Below, in pieces: positions 53,770 to 62,867 of a stretch of DNA of 64,000 nucleotides. The stretch is taken from positions 62,001 to 126,000 of the forward strand of contig CAWBBX010000030.1 of assembly GCA_963787005.1 (NCBI GenBank), in the 5' to 3' direction. How positions within the stretch are numbered: the first letter of the stretch is position 1; every line of letters begins with the position of its first letter. A program made the position numbers and the translations under genes. The stretch is from FEN-1297 sp963787005 (GTDB lineage Bacteria; Bacteroidota; Ignavibacteria; Ignavibacteriales; Ignavibacteriaceae). The notes under the pieces are model-generated. The model had not been told where the DNA came from and did not search any database. It saw nothing but the letters and a program-made list of their open reading frames with translations.

Positions 53770-54153
53770 GGCTCCCCCTGTTATTTTTAATTTTTCATTA
53801 CTCTTCGGTTAAGTTATCTCTAATTGAAACGAGGGAGGATAAAATAATGTTAAGCGTCTCATGATAGTCTCCCCAGGTTCTATCTTTGAACAATCATATT
53901 GCGGATATAATTTATTCATAATGAAATAGACTTGCAAAATAAATGTTATCTAGCATAGTTAGTCCTTATTAATTAGGCTGGAAAAACGTTCACTGAATAA
54001 CAGGTTTCTAAATTTAGGACCGCTCGGATTTAAGACGGCATGAATGCGGATCAAAAGTCATATTATTATTTTTATTTAAATAATAATTCCATTTGATTCA
54101 TAAAATATGAATCTATATATTCATCTGACTCACATCTTAGCGGATACCCTTAC
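53770..54153. other. Divergent intergenic region before the PAS kinase operon
   Basis: 384 bp, AT-rich. The only structure seen is ATTATTATTT/AAATAATAAT (54062-54071 with 54078-54087), a 10-bp all-AT stem about 66 bp upstream of the kinase start. No small gene is supported. Confidence 0.4.
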
Positions 54154-55827
54154 ATGACCCATTCTGAACAAGACCCGGAAAGGCTTCTGCAAAAACAGTT
54201 AGCCGATTACGCCAGGTTTCCCGAAATGAACCCGGGACCGGTGTGCCGCTTCGACAGAGACGGCAAGGTGCTGCTCGCCAATAAGACCGCTCGGAACCTG
54301 TTCGGAGAAAAGGACCTCATCGGCGGAAGCTGGTTCGACATATGTCCCGGCTTTACTCCCGATATGTGGAAACTGGTACTGGAAACAAAAGATACACTAT
54401 CTATAGAGGCCGACTTCGGCGAATCGTACATCCTATTCAGCTACGTTCTCCCGGAAGAGAGGGATCTGGTCTTTGCTTTCGGCACAGACGTTACGGACCG
54501 AAAAACAGCGGAGAAGGAACTCGCCGAGATAGCGCGGTTTCCGGATATGAATCCGGCTCCCGTTCTTCGCCTTGACCTTAACGGCATCGTTCTGCTTGCT
54601 AATTCCGCCGCGCACGATGTCTTCGGAGTGGACCTCGAAGGAAAATGCTGGAAGGATATCTGTCCGGGCGTAAGCAACCACGATATTTGGAGTGCGATTA
54701 TTAAGGCCGCCGACGAGCCGTATTATATGGAAGCGCGTATCGGAGATAAAGTATTCATGTTCGCTCACCGCAGGGACACTCAGAGCGACCTTCTTTTCGC
54801 GTTCGGAGCGGACATTACGCAGAACAAGAAGACCGAACAAATATTGAGGCAGTCCGAAAAGATGGCCACTCTCGGAACTCTGGCAGCAGGAGTTGCGCAC
54901 GAGCTCAATAATCCCGCCGCCGCGACCCGCAGAGCGGCCGAACAGATGAAGGAGACTTTCGCGAAGCTGGAAAGCGCTCACCTTCATCTTAATACAATAG
55001 ACTTTTCAGAAGCGGCCCGTGAAACTTTGACGAAGATAGAACGGAACGCGAGAGAACATGCGCTCAATCCCGAAAGTCTAGACCCGATGACGAGATCGGA
55101 TAAAGAGGCCGAGCTGGAAGACTGGCTCGAGGATCATGACATAGATGATACCTGGGAGCTTACGCCTCATCTTGTGGGACAAGGAATAGGTCCGGGAGAA
55201 CTAACTGAATATTATAATCTTTTTAAAGAACCTGCCTTCAATGCGGTAGTAAGATGGTGCGCGTGTGTTTATCCCGTCTATACTTTGCTTAACGAGATCA
55301 ACCAGGGTTCCGGGCGCATCTCGGAAATCGTAGGCGCTTTGAAGAATTATTCCTATCTCGGGCAGGCCCCGGTACAACTGATAGACGTTCACGAGGGAAT
55401 AGACAATACTCTCGTTATTCTGCGGAACAAATTAAAGGTGGGTATAAACGTAGTACGTAATTACGCAAAGGACCTCCCCCGCATCAGCGCGTACGCCAGC
55501 GAGCTTAACCAGGTATGGACCAACATACTGGACAACGCCGCCGACGCGATGAAAGGGAAAGGAGAAATACGAATCAATACAAGCAAGAACGGTGCGAACG
55601 TCGTGGTTGAAATTGAGGACAACGGCCCGGGAATTCCGAAAGAAATCCAAACCAGGATTTTCGATCCGTTCTTCACGACGAAAGAGCCGGGCAAGGGAAC
55701 CGGTCTAGGACTCTCAACGAGTTACGGCATAATTACGGATAAACACAAAGGAAAAATTTCAGTCGCATCGAAACCCGGGAGCACCCGTTTTACTATTACG
55801 CTTCCTGTAGAACCGCCGAAGGCTTAA
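54154..55827 (+). CDS. Soluble sensor histidine kinase with two PAS repeats
   Basis: 557 aa, no membrane helix. Two tandem PAS-like repeats begin ARFPEMNPGPVCRFDRDGKV and ARFPDMNPAPVLRLDLNGIV. A HisKA domain follows with His249 in LAAGVAHELNNPAAATRRA. Next is an unusually long acidic helical segment (about 275-345; EAELEDWLEDHDIDDTWEL), a second helical block (GRISEIVGALKNYSYLGQA) and the ATPase domain with N box ILDNAADAMKGKGEI, G1 EDNGPGIP and GTGLGLSTSYGI. It should phosphorylate the receiver of the next gene, 24 bp downstream. The signal is cytoplasmic. Confidence 0.92.
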   Translation: MTHSEQDPERLLQKQLADYARFPEMNPGPVCRFDRDGKVLLANKTARNLFGEKDLIGGSWFDICPGFTPDMWKLVLETKDTLSIEADFGESYILFSYVLPEERDLVFAFGTDVTDRKTAEKELAEIARFPDMNPAPVLRLDLNGIVLLANSAAHDVFGVDLEGKCWKDICPGVSNHDIWSAIIKAADEPYYMEARIGDKVFMFAHRRDTQSDLLFAFGADITQNKKTEQILRQSEKMATLGTLAAGVAHELNNPAAATRRAAEQMKETFAKLESAHLHLNTIDFSEAARETLTKIERNAREHALNPESLDPMTRSDKEAELEDWLEDHDIDDTWELTPHLVGQGIGPGELTEYYNLFKEPAFNAVVRWCACVYPVYTLLNEINQGSGRISEIVGALKNYSYLGQAPVQLIDVHEGIDNTLVILRNKLKVGINVVRNYAKDLPRISAYASELNQVWTNILDNAADAMKGKGEIRINTSKNGANVVVEIEDNGPGIPKEIQTRIFDPFFTTKEPGKGTGLGLSTSYGIITDKHKGKISVASKPGSTRFTITLPVEPPKA

Positions 55828-55851
55828 GTTTTAAAATATTTAGAGGAAGCA

Positions 55852-57513
55852 ATGGCAAAACCAATAATATTAAGCGTGGACGACGACCCCGAAGTTCTCG
55901 CCGCGATCGACCGGGACTTGCGGCAGCATTATAAAAGCGATTACCGCATCGTGAGAGCCAGCTCCGCAAAAATCGGACTGGACACGGCCCAGCAGATAAA
56001 GCAGCGCGGAAATTCCATCGCTCTGTTTCTCGTAGATCAGAGGATGCCCGAAATGACCGGAACCGATTTTCTCAAGCAGGTCTGCAAACTTCACCCTGAC
56101 TCGCGCAAGGTGCTGCTGACCGCTTACGCCGATACGGAGGCAGCTATCTCCAGCATAAACGATATAGGACTGGACCATTATTTAATGAAGCCCTGGGATC
56201 CGCCGGAGCAGAAGCTTTATCCCGTGCTGGACGACCTGCTGACGGAATGGAAGATGAGGGTACGGCTGCCGTACGACGGAATAAGGATCGCTGGCGCTCA
56301 ATGGTCGGCAAACAGCTATAACGTAAAAGAATTTCTTTCTAGAAACCAGGTACCCTATCAATGGATAGACATAGACCAGGACGAACCTACGCGCGAGCTT
56401 GTACTTTCGTTAACGGGAGATACAAACAAACTGCCGGTTGTATTTCTCAGCGACGGCTCGTACCTGGTGCAGCCTACACAGAACGAGATCGCGGAAAAAG
56501 TCGGGCTGCAGACACGCGCTAAGCTTCCGTTCTACGATCTGGTGATAATCGGCGGCGGTCCCGCCGGACTCGCGGTTGCAGTTTACGGCGGATCGGAGGG
56601 ACTGCGCACTCTCCTTCTCGAGCAGAATGCACCCGGCGGACAGGCAGGCACCAGCTCGCGGATAGAAAATTACCTGGGCTTCCCGTCGGGAGTAACCGGG
56701 GCCGATCTTACCAACAGAGCCGTGGCGCAGGCGAAGAAATTCGGGGCAGAGATAGTAACGTCTCAAAACGTAGTAGGCATACGAAGAGAAGATCCCTACC
56801 GTTACGTTCAGCTCGAGGACGGATCGGAGGTAGCCGCTTACTCCGTAGTTATCGCTACCGGTATGTCGGTCAGAACTCTTGAAGCCGGCGGCATCGAATC
56901 GCTTCTGGGGATAGGAGTTTATTACGGCGCCGCGATGACCGAAGCCGCGGGCTGCCGGGACAAGGAGATCTGCATTGTAGGCGGCGCAAACTCGGCGGGA
57001 CAGGGAGCGATGTTCTTCTCCAAGTACGCTAAGAAAGTAACCGTGTTGATCAGAGCAAACGAACTCGGAATCGCGATGTCGCGCTATCTGGTCGACCGCA
57101 TAAAAATCACACCGAACATTGAAGTGATATGCAGGGTAGAAGTTGTGGAAGTTGCCGGCAACAGAAAGGTTGAAAAAATAACACTGAAGAATATCGATAC
57201 CGATGAGGTTACTGAAATAAGTTCATCCGCTATGTTCATATTCATCGGAACAAAGCCGCATTCCGAGATGTTCGACGGCATACTTGAGAAGGACGAAAAT
57301 GGCTTTATTCTGACAGGCTCGGATCTGCCGAAGTTAAACGGCAGACCGAAAGGCTGGAACCTCGACCGCGATCCGTTCATCTTCGAGACAAATATCCCGG
57401 GGGTATTCGCCGTGGGAGATGTCCGCTCGGGCGCCAACAGGCGGGTGGCGATGGCGGTCGGCGAAGGCTCTGCCAGCGTTTACCTTGTACATAAGTACCT
57501 GGAGAGCGTTTAG
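55852..57513 (+). CDS. Response regulator fused to glutaredoxin-like and thioredoxin-reductase-like domains, lacking redox cysteines
   Basis: 553 aa. The receiver (1-125) has D10/D11, phospho-acceptor D62 (LVDQRMPEMTG), T94 in LLTAYAD and the Lys of LMKPW. About 140-220 is a glutaredoxin-like fold (FLSRNQVPYQWIDIDQDEP, LPVVFLSDGSYLVQP) without CxxC. About 228-550 is a TrxB-like FAD/NAD(P)H domain (IIGGGPAGLAVAVYGG, NAPGGQAGTSSRIENYLGFP, CIVGGANSAGQGAM, GVFAVGDVRSG). The position of the TrxB CATC reads G359-A-A-M362, so it cannot be a classical thioredoxin reductase. It lies 24 bp after its probable kinase. A redox or flavin output controlled by phosphorylation is inferred. Confidence 0.9.
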   Translation: MAKPIILSVDDDPEVLAAIDRDLRQHYKSDYRIVRASSAKIGLDTAQQIKQRGNSIALFLVDQRMPEMTGTDFLKQVCKLHPDSRKVLLTAYADTEAAISSINDIGLDHYLMKPWDPPEQKLYPVLDDLLTEWKMRVRLPYDGIRIAGAQWSANSYNVKEFLSRNQVPYQWIDIDQDEPTRELVLSLTGDTNKLPVVFLSDGSYLVQPTQNEIAEKVGLQTRAKLPFYDLVIIGGGPAGLAVAVYGGSEGLRTLLLEQNAPGGQAGTSSRIENYLGFPSGVTGADLTNRAVAQAKKFGAEIVTSQNVVGIRREDPYRYVQLEDGSEVAAYSVVIATGMSVRTLEAGGIESLLGIGVYYGAAMTEAAGCRDKEICIVGGANSAGQGAMFFSKYAKKVTVLIRANELGIAMSRYLVDRIKITPNIEVICRVEVVEVAGNRKVEKITLKNIDTDEVTEISSSAMFIFIGTKPHSEMFDGILEKDENGFILTGSDLPKLNGRPKGWNLDRDPFIFETNIPGVFAVGDVRSGANRRVAMAVGEGSASVYLVHKYLESV

Positions 57514-57553
57514 ACCGGAATAATAAATCATAATGGAAAATACTAAACAGCTT

Positions 57554-58356
57554 TCATTTCGCGGCAACATCATATAATACTTTCCGGGCGTTTATCGGAA
57601 GCACCGGCCTGTAATTGTGATCGTATAATTTTTCCAATGCCGGCAATCTGGCCTGTGCGACATTTCCACCGGCGAGGCCATTACAAACCATTTAACACCC
57701 TCGGAACAAGGCGGAGTAGTTAAGGAGCCGGAGTATCTGAAAGTCCTTTTATCCGTCGGCATCAGATCGCCGGGGTTAACGGGCGTCGGCAGCGTGTACT
57801 CTTCGTCTTGATTGAGAACGGAAGATCGGCGATGACCGGTTGATACCCATTGTTCTCGGCGCCTTCCTTTATTAACACGCCGATGACGGCAAGACCGCCG
57901 GCCGTATCTTTGTATACAAAATGAAATTCCGCCGGGAAATGTTTCCCGTTCACCGTGTGCTCGCTCAAAGAGTGATAATGAAATTGAAGCAGATCGTACC
58001 TATCTCCCTCAAATATTATATAATTTCCCGGAGCGGGGTCTGCCTGTATTGTGTGACCGTTATTTACAAGTTTAAAGATTACCGGCTCGCTATGGATTTG
58101 AATATCGGGCAGATCGGATTTAACAGTGTTGTTTGTATCTATGTCTATCGGCGACTGATTTTTACCTGCCGCACCCACAGTTGTCTGAGCTTAATTCGCT
58201 CCAATGGGCCGGACCTGTTTCGCCCTCGTAGCTCCAGTGCGATTCGTGTCCGCTTGATTTACCCGCACCGGTCTTTTGCGAACAGCTCAGTAAAAATAAA
58301 GGGAGAAATAATATTAATAAAATCGGCGCGGATTTACTGCTTAATACATTTTTCAT
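57554..58356 (-). pseudogene. Alpha-class carbonic anhydrase lipoprotein gene with three frame disruptions
   Basis: The ATG at 58356 starts a lipoprotein signal (ILLILFLPLFLLSC). HWSYEGETGPAHWSELSSDN follows, then a shift at the CCC run 58174-58176 and on to GKNQSPIDID. The zinc and gate residues are intact (LLQFHYHSLSEHTVNGKHFP, AEFHFVY). A second shift near 57808-57822 leads into DEEYTLPTPVNPGDLMPTDK and SLTTPPCSEGVKWFVMASP, and a third near 57655-57665 into ARLPALEKLYDHNYRPVLPI, ending at 57554. Joined, it is a complete alpha-CA of about 265 aa hydrating CO2 in the periplasm. As written only fragments can be translated. Confidence 0.85.
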
Positions 58357-58532
58357 TTTCAGTTTCCCTTTAATTGATATTTTATTCGTCTGAAATGCTA
58401 GCATAAAGAGGGATGGATTAATAATATCGCTTAACTTTTTAATAAGCAATTAATATTTAAGAATAAAGTTATTAGTCTGTTCCCGCGCGACAATCAACCC
58501 CTTAAACTTAAGGATGAAGAGAAAGTAATTTT

Positions 58533-58751
58533 TTATCTCTTATGTTTAGATATTGAGCTTATCTTCAGAAATTTAAAAACGAAACATTTTCTTGTGATAA
58601 CCATGTAGAGAGGCATTAAGGCGACGAGCGCGACTAGTATCCCGATAATGTTTCCGTGTATGCCGCCGAGGAAGAATAGTCCGAGTACAAGAAGTATAAT
58701 CACCAAGACAGATCTAAAAAAAGCATCGATATTGCCTACGTTCTTCTCCAT
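58533..58751 (-). CDS. DUF2892/YgaP-like small membrane protein
   Basis: 72 aa. MEKNVGNIDAFFRSVLVII is the typical DUF2892 N-terminus, followed by two membrane helices (VLVIILLVLGLFFLGGI and IIGILVALVALMPLYMVI) and a short basic tail. In other bacteria this domain accompanies rhodanese; here no rhodanese is adjacent (one is at 40.5 kb). Function unknown. Confidence 0.8.
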   Translation of the reverse strand: MEKNVGNIDAFFRSVLVIILLVLGLFFLGGIHGNIIGILVALVALMPLYMVITRKCFVFKFLKISSISKHKR

Positions 58752-58796
58752 TTTTCTTTCCTTATAATTATGAAGAAATTCGTTTCGGGGTAATAA

Positions 58797-59246
58797 TTAG
58801 ATATCTTTCTCAAAGCACACACTGTTTTCTACTTCCGCGTACTGTCCGTAATTAGGAATAATCTTATACCCGTTTTTCGTGTATACCGCTATCGCTTCCG
58901 GCTGCTTTTTCCCCGTTTCCAATATACACTTTTTATAAGATAATTCGGCGGCCCATTTTTCCAGCCCGGCAAGGACCTTTGTCGCGGTCCCCTTTCCCCT
59001 GTTCTCAGGCAAAGTATACATCCGCTTTACTTCAATAACACCAGGCTCGTATTCCTTTATCGCTCCGCAGGCGACAGGCTTTCCGTCTTCGTAAGCCACA
59101 ACCGTGTGTTTAATCATATCAATCTTATTGTATTGAGCGTAAAAGGGATGTTCGTCGCCGTCCCTTTCAGCCAGCTCGGCGTCGAGAAGATTAACTAGAT
59201 TGATGAAGTCGGGATTTGCGGAGTCTGTTCGTATTAAAGTAGTCAT
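58797..59246 (-). CDS. GNAT family N-acetyltransferase
   Basis: 149 aa, complete. The acetyl-CoA-binding motif A is VKRMYTLPENRGKGTATKVL (RGKGTA P-loop), preceded by VVAYEDGKPVACGAIKEY and followed by YKKCILETGKKQPEAIAVYT and KNGYKIIPNYG. It transfers an acetyl group to an unidentified amine. The gene is intact although its neighbours on both sides are broken. Confidence 0.92.
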   Translation of the reverse strand: MTTLIRTDSANPDFINLVNLLDAELAERDGDEHPFYAQYNKIDMIKHTVVAYEDGKPVACGAIKEYEPGVIEVKRMYTLPENRGKGTATKVLAGLEKWAAELSYKKCILETGKKQPEAIAVYTKNGYKIIPNYGQYAEVENSVCFEKDI

Positions 59247-59293
59247 AATTTATCGTAGAAGATTTTATCGTTAATTCCGGCTTGAAATACGGT

Positions 59294-59816
59294 CTATAGA
59301 TAAAAATAATATCCGCCCTGCAAAAGTAATCTGGTTACCCGGAAATTGCCCGAGCCGTTGGCCATTGAGGCCTGGAGAAATATATTTGTCCAGTTTACCC
59401 TGTAGCTTAAACCGTAGTAAAAAGAATATATCGTGCTCGGGGAAATAGGTACACCACCGTATATAAAATTATATATTTGAGGGTCCTCGAGTTTCCTCCC
59501 GTAACAGTATCCTGCAATCAAACCGAAGCTCTGCTCAAAAGTGTTAACTTTATCAATCGGGTAAATTAATTCACCTGCACGCCGTAAGTATTGTCTATCC
59601 ATATACCCGCACCAATACGATAGGAATAATTTGTTCTAATCCTGCCCGTAGCACCGAACATACTGAACCGGACTTCCGGTAATTATTCCCCACCTCTCAT
59701 CCCGAAGTCTGCAGGGAATCAGTTTGAGAATACGCGGTGCATGAAAATAATAAAACGGCGAGAAAATATATATTATGACTTTTTAATTTGATGATATTAG
59801 TATTCTCCCGTTTCAT
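59294..59816 (-). pseudogene. Small outer-membrane barrel protein gene with several frame disruptions
   Basis: The ATG at 59816 gives a signal peptide (SHNIYFLAVLLFSCTAYSQ) that runs into a stop after TDSLQTSG. Continuing in other frames gives DERWGIITGSPVQ, then MFGATGRIRTNYSYRIGAGI and WIDNTYG, then AGELIYPIDKVNTFEQSFGL and on to LLLQGGYYFYL at the stop (59294). These pieces join in order as one barrel-like protein of about 170 aa with three shifts. The last 102 codons are open as written. No family is recognised. Confidence 0.65.
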
Positions 59817-59974
59817 TAGAGTTTAAAACTTTGTATCAATTCGAATATTTAGCCTTCAATCGATACATCCAATTTAATCAAAATAATTCTAAATCAATCC
59901 TTTGAAGGAACATTGCTGCAGTTACTATTGATAATAACTTGGTGCTAACTAACTTTGAAATAAACAACACAAAC

Positions 59975-59992
59975 TTGCCTGCCGGCAGGCAA
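59975..59992. repeat. 18-bp perfect palindrome TTGCCTGCCGGCAGGCAA
   Basis: Fully self-complementary, in otherwise AT-rich intergenic DNA between the broken barrel gene and the YCII gene. Its GC content contrasts with its surroundings, as expected for a dispersed palindromic repeat. Confidence 0.65.
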
Positions 59993-60088
59993 AGTGGTTA
60001 CACTAAGGAGCACATCGATCGTTTCACAAAGCGGACTGAATTAAAAGTAGTTGAAGCTGATAAGATCGATTTCCAAAAAACATTTATA

Positions 60089-60408
60089 TTAAGAACCGGG
60101 CATTTGTATTAATTCCGATACTTCGAGCGAGCCGCCGGTCTCCAGGAACGGACACGCCTTCGCCGATTCCAGTGCGGCTTCAATCGACCCGGCTTCAATT
60201 ATTGTATAGCCCGACATTGAGGTTGAGCTTCCCTGAACAACTGTGCCGTCCGATTTTATAGTGCTCGTATTTTTTAGAGGATTCATCGGACTAACGGCCG
60301 ATTCCCCAGCGACGCGAGCCATTCCTTGTATTTCGCAAATTGCTGCTGTCCTTCTTCGGGACTCGAGGGCTTGTTCCCGCCGAGGTACACTATTACATAT
60401 TGAGGCAT
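60089..60408 (-). pseudogene. YCII-related domain protein with one frame disruption
   Basis: ATG at 60408 has AAAGGAG upstream and begins MPQYVIVYLGGNKPSSPEEG and QQQFAKYKEWLASLG. At the CCCC run 60304-60307 one base is missing; adding it continues ESAVSPMNPLKNTSTIKSDG, SMSGYTIIEAGSIEAALESA and CPFLETGGSLEVSELIQMPGS to the stop. The joined protein is about 107 aa, a normal YCII/DGPF family length. Function in the family is unclear, often linked to ECF sigma genes; an ECF gene lies 1.2 kb away. Confidence 0.8.
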
Positions 60409-60608
60409 AAATGTCTCCTTTCATATTAATTAGTATAATTGTTACGACTGCAGAGCCCGGCGCAGGTCCCGCTTACCGGACTAGAATAAATGGAAATGAA
60501 TAGAAGAATATTTATTAAATGATGACTTTCCCGCCTAAAGTCTTTTTGAATATTCCGTCATGTATCTTGGATTTCCGAGACGGAGAATGGATCGCACTTT
60601 ATCCGGAT

Positions 60609-60824
60609 TTATTTTTTCATCAGATATTTTTTACTCTGACCGACCAAATAATAAACGGAAAAAAGCGCAAGCAAAAGAATAAAGGATTGGATGATGAACG
60701 GTCTCAGCGTATCGCTCGCCGAGTGGGAGACCGAGTCGATCCTTATAAAATTAAAGATACTGATAAGGGCGAATAAAACAGCTAGTATTGCCCGGCCGAT
60801 CAGGCTTAACTTTTGTCCCGACAT
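60609..60824 (-). CDS. Small two-helix membrane protein
   Basis: 71 aa. Helices at about 10-27 (RAILAVLFALISIFNFIR) and 42-62 (PFIIQSFILLLALFSVYYLV), with a basic C-terminal end (QSKKYLMKK). No family recognised. It lies between the YCII gene and the ECF operon on the same strand. Confidence 0.55.
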   Translation of the reverse strand: MSGQKLSLIGRAILAVLFALISIFNFIRIDSVSHSASDTLRPFIIQSFILLLALFSVYYLVGQSKKYLMKK

Positions 60825-60954
60825 TTTAATTCTCCGTCATTAAATCATCCGCAGTGCCATAATAACTATTTTAAGATATATTAAGCAAGACTAATTTTAC
60901 GGTTCGGCCAAATTTCCTAGCAGGAGCAAAAAGCAACTTTTAGCTGATGCTTCC

Positions 60955-61530
60955 CTACTTGTCACTTAACAGCAGACTGCGCAAATGCAGCAGGTCTTCC
61001 TTCTTCGGTAAGATCCTGCAGCTTAATTCTTTATTCACCGCCCAATAAGCAAAGCCAAAAATTGCGAGGAAAACAACCCACAGCCACCATGGCTTAGCGT
61101 GTGAAAAAGCTGATCTTATTACTATTGTGGAAAAAATGGGAAGCATATACCACAGCCAAAAATATTTCTGCCGCTTCGCGTGATAATCAATGCTTCGTAT
61201 CGACTGTTCCAGGTCTTCCAGCAGCGACAGATTTGAGAGGCCCTCGTATTTTATCCTGTCCGTTCTGCTTTTATAAATATACGCGGCTATCATGAAAAAT
61301 ATAAATGCATTCGCAAATCGATAAGATTGATCGTGAATAATTCCCATATGAGCAGTAAGCAGCCCCAAAACGATCATCGCAATAAGGAGGGTCAGTTCAA
61401 ATTTATTTACCATGCGTCTTACTCGCTTTTTATTTCTAACAACGCGGCGGTGAAGCTCGGACTCGTTTATAGCGTAAACGTTCTCGTTATTCTGTTCATC
61501 CCATATTTTTTTCATATCTTCAAACTCCAT
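60955..61530 (-). CDS. Membrane protein, probable partner of the ECF sigma factor
   Basis: The ATG at 61530 is chosen because AGGAGG lies nine bases upstream; it gives 191 aa beginning MEFEDMKKIWDEQNNENVY. A soluble, charged N-terminus of about 45 residues is followed by four hydrophobic helices (FELTLLIAMIVLGLLTAHMG, FANAFIFFMIAAYIY, FWLWYMLPIFSTIVI, WWLWVVFLAIFGFAYWAV). It begins one base after the stop of the ECF sigma gene. Position and layout (short cytosolic domain plus membrane helices) suggest an anti-sigma factor, but no zinc motif is seen. Confidence 0.7.
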   Translation of the reverse strand: MEFEDMKKIWDEQNNENVYAINESELHRRVVRNKKRVRRMVNKFELTLLIAMIVLGLLTAHMGIIHDQSYRFANAFIFFMIAAYIYKSRTDRIKYEGLSNLSLLEDLEQSIRSIDYHAKRQKYFWLWYMLPIFSTIVIRSAFSHAKPWWLWVVFLAIFGFAYWAVNKELSCRILPKKEDLLHLRSLLLSDK

Positions 61531-61531
61531 T

Positions 61532-62032
61532 TTAAAAATCCTCCTGCGACTTTTGTATAAGATCTTTTTTGATCCTGTTGATCTTGACACCCACATTACT
61601 CTCGGATATACCGAGTATATCCGCCATCTCTTTATAACTAAAGCCATCGAGCAAAAGGAGGGTAAGTGAACGATCTATTTCATTTAATTTCCCTATCTGC
61701 ATGTAGAGCCATTCCACCCGGCCGTCCTTGAAGCTCGATATCTCGGTCAGCATGTGGCTGATACCGTCGAGTGACTGCCGGCCGGTATTGTGTTTCTTTT
61801 CTCTCTTCGACCAGGAAATAGCACAGTACAGCGATACGCGATAGACCCAGGTAGAAGCCGCGGACTCCTCCCGGAAATTCGGAATCGAGTTCCAGATTTG
61901 TATGGTTATTTCCTGGAATAAATCTTCCCGGTCGTGCTGATTAAAAGCATATGCGCGGATAACTTTAAAGAGCAGGCCTTTATATTTTTTAAGCCAGCCG
62001 GAAAATATTTGTTTTTGCTCGTTTTCCGTCAT
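61532..62032 (-). CDS. ECF RNA polymerase sigma factor
   Basis: 166 aa. Region 2: YKGLLFKVIRAYAFNQHDRE, DLFQEITIQIWNSIPNF and ASTWVYRVSLYCAISWSKRE. Region 4: LNEIDRSLTLLLLDGFSYKE, MADILGISESNVGVKINRIK. It is distinct from the ECF factor at 41.2 kb. It is followed after one base by a membrane protein that may inhibit it. The target is unknown. The region 62033-62222 downstream of its promoter side is AT-rich with nothing seen. Confidence 0.92.
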   Translation of the reverse strand: MTENEQKQIFSGWLKKYKGLLFKVIRAYAFNQHDREDLFQEITIQIWNSIPNFREESAASTWVYRVSLYCAISWSKREKKHNTGRQSLDGISHMLTEISSFKDGRVEWLYMQIGKLNEIDRSLTLLLLDGFSYKEMADILGISESNVGVKINRIKKDLIQKSQEDF

Positions 62033-62222
62033 ATCCTTTTTTAATCGTGATCGTTCCGGAACAATTTACTATAATAGTATTAAATTGGGCTTAATTTCTT
62101 ACAGGATTTGAAAATTTATTTTGTTTGAGGAGAACAAAAGAATTACAGGATAAAGCTTATAAAGATTCTGAAGATTTATTTGAGGGTTTTCGGGAAGTGC
62201 ATGTTAAATGTAATGTCCCGTT

Positions 62223-62696
62223 CTATTTGTTCGGTGCCGCTTTCCTATACTCGTTAATTACGTTGTTTGCAAGCTCGAATAATTGAAGCCACTTGGAATT
62301 TGATTTTAATAGATCATCAAATTGTTCCCGGTGAAAATATCTCCCATTATCCGTCAGCAGGAAGAAATTGATTATATCTTTTAAGGGAAGTGACGTGTCT
62401 TTTGTTAATTCGGCGTCGTTAAATAATCCGTTGGAATATTCGACGAGATTTTTTGCGGTTTCTACAACATTTTTATGAACTACACCGCCGATATACCCGC
62501 CGCCGCTGAAATAAATGCTTGCGTCGCCGGTCTGAAAAGCGACGATAGTCGCAGAACCGCTCGTAACTCCCCAGTCGATTACAACTCCGAATACTTTTCC
62601 GGATTTTTCATTTGAGTTGGGTTTTAATCCGAGCGCACGGTAACTTCCATCTTCCGTGCTCCGTAAATGCAGTAGCAGTACATTGTCTGGTCGATT
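62223..62696 (-). pseudogene. Conserved hypothetical ORF without a start codon
   Basis: The frame is open from 62696 to TAG at 62223 with no ATG, GTG or TTG. From about 62650 it reads as real protein: RALGLKPNSNEKSGKVFGVV, IDWGVTSGSATIVAFQTGDA, SIYFSGGGYIGG, then FFLLTDNGRYFHREQFDDLL and ELANNVINEYRKAAPNK. Codon use and strand are like the neighbours. The missing N-terminus overlaps the C-terminus of the DUF6174-like gene in another frame, as if a deletion joined the two genes. Confidence 0.6.
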
Positions 62697-62821
62697 TTAT
62701 AATCGTGGATATTATAAGACTTCCACCTCTCGTAGAAATTTGAACTGACAGGCGAGGTCGGTCCGCTGTTACATCCGGCGAGGACAAGAGACAATATAAA
62801 GATTCGAAAAATTATCTTCAT
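62624..62821 (-). CDS. Truncated DUF6174-like lipoprotein
   Basis: 65 aa. Lipoprotein signal KIIFRIFILSLVLAGC, then SSNFYERWKSYNIHDYKIDQ and TMYCYCIYGARKMEVTVRSD, which match the start of DUF6174 proteins (W..Y...DY...Q...C.C......V.VR). Family members normally continue for another 40-60 residues; here a TAA follows at once and the DNA runs into a different conserved ORF in another frame. Confidence 0.6.
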   Translation of the reverse strand: MKIIFRIFILSLVLAGCNSGPTSPVSSNFYERWKSYNIHDYKIDQTMYCYCIYGARKMEVTVRSD

Positions 62822-62867
62822 TTTATTTTTTCAGGCAGCATCCCGTTTGAAATATAAATACACGTCT

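Noticed and set aside
59906..60112. Open plus-strand frame containing the 18-bp palindrome
   Set aside because: No start codon with a ribosome site and it overlaps the YCII gene on the other strand; function not recognisable.
60519..60776. 85-aa plus-strand ORF
   Set aside because: Mostly antisense to the small membrane protein at 60609-60824, which has clear membrane helices.
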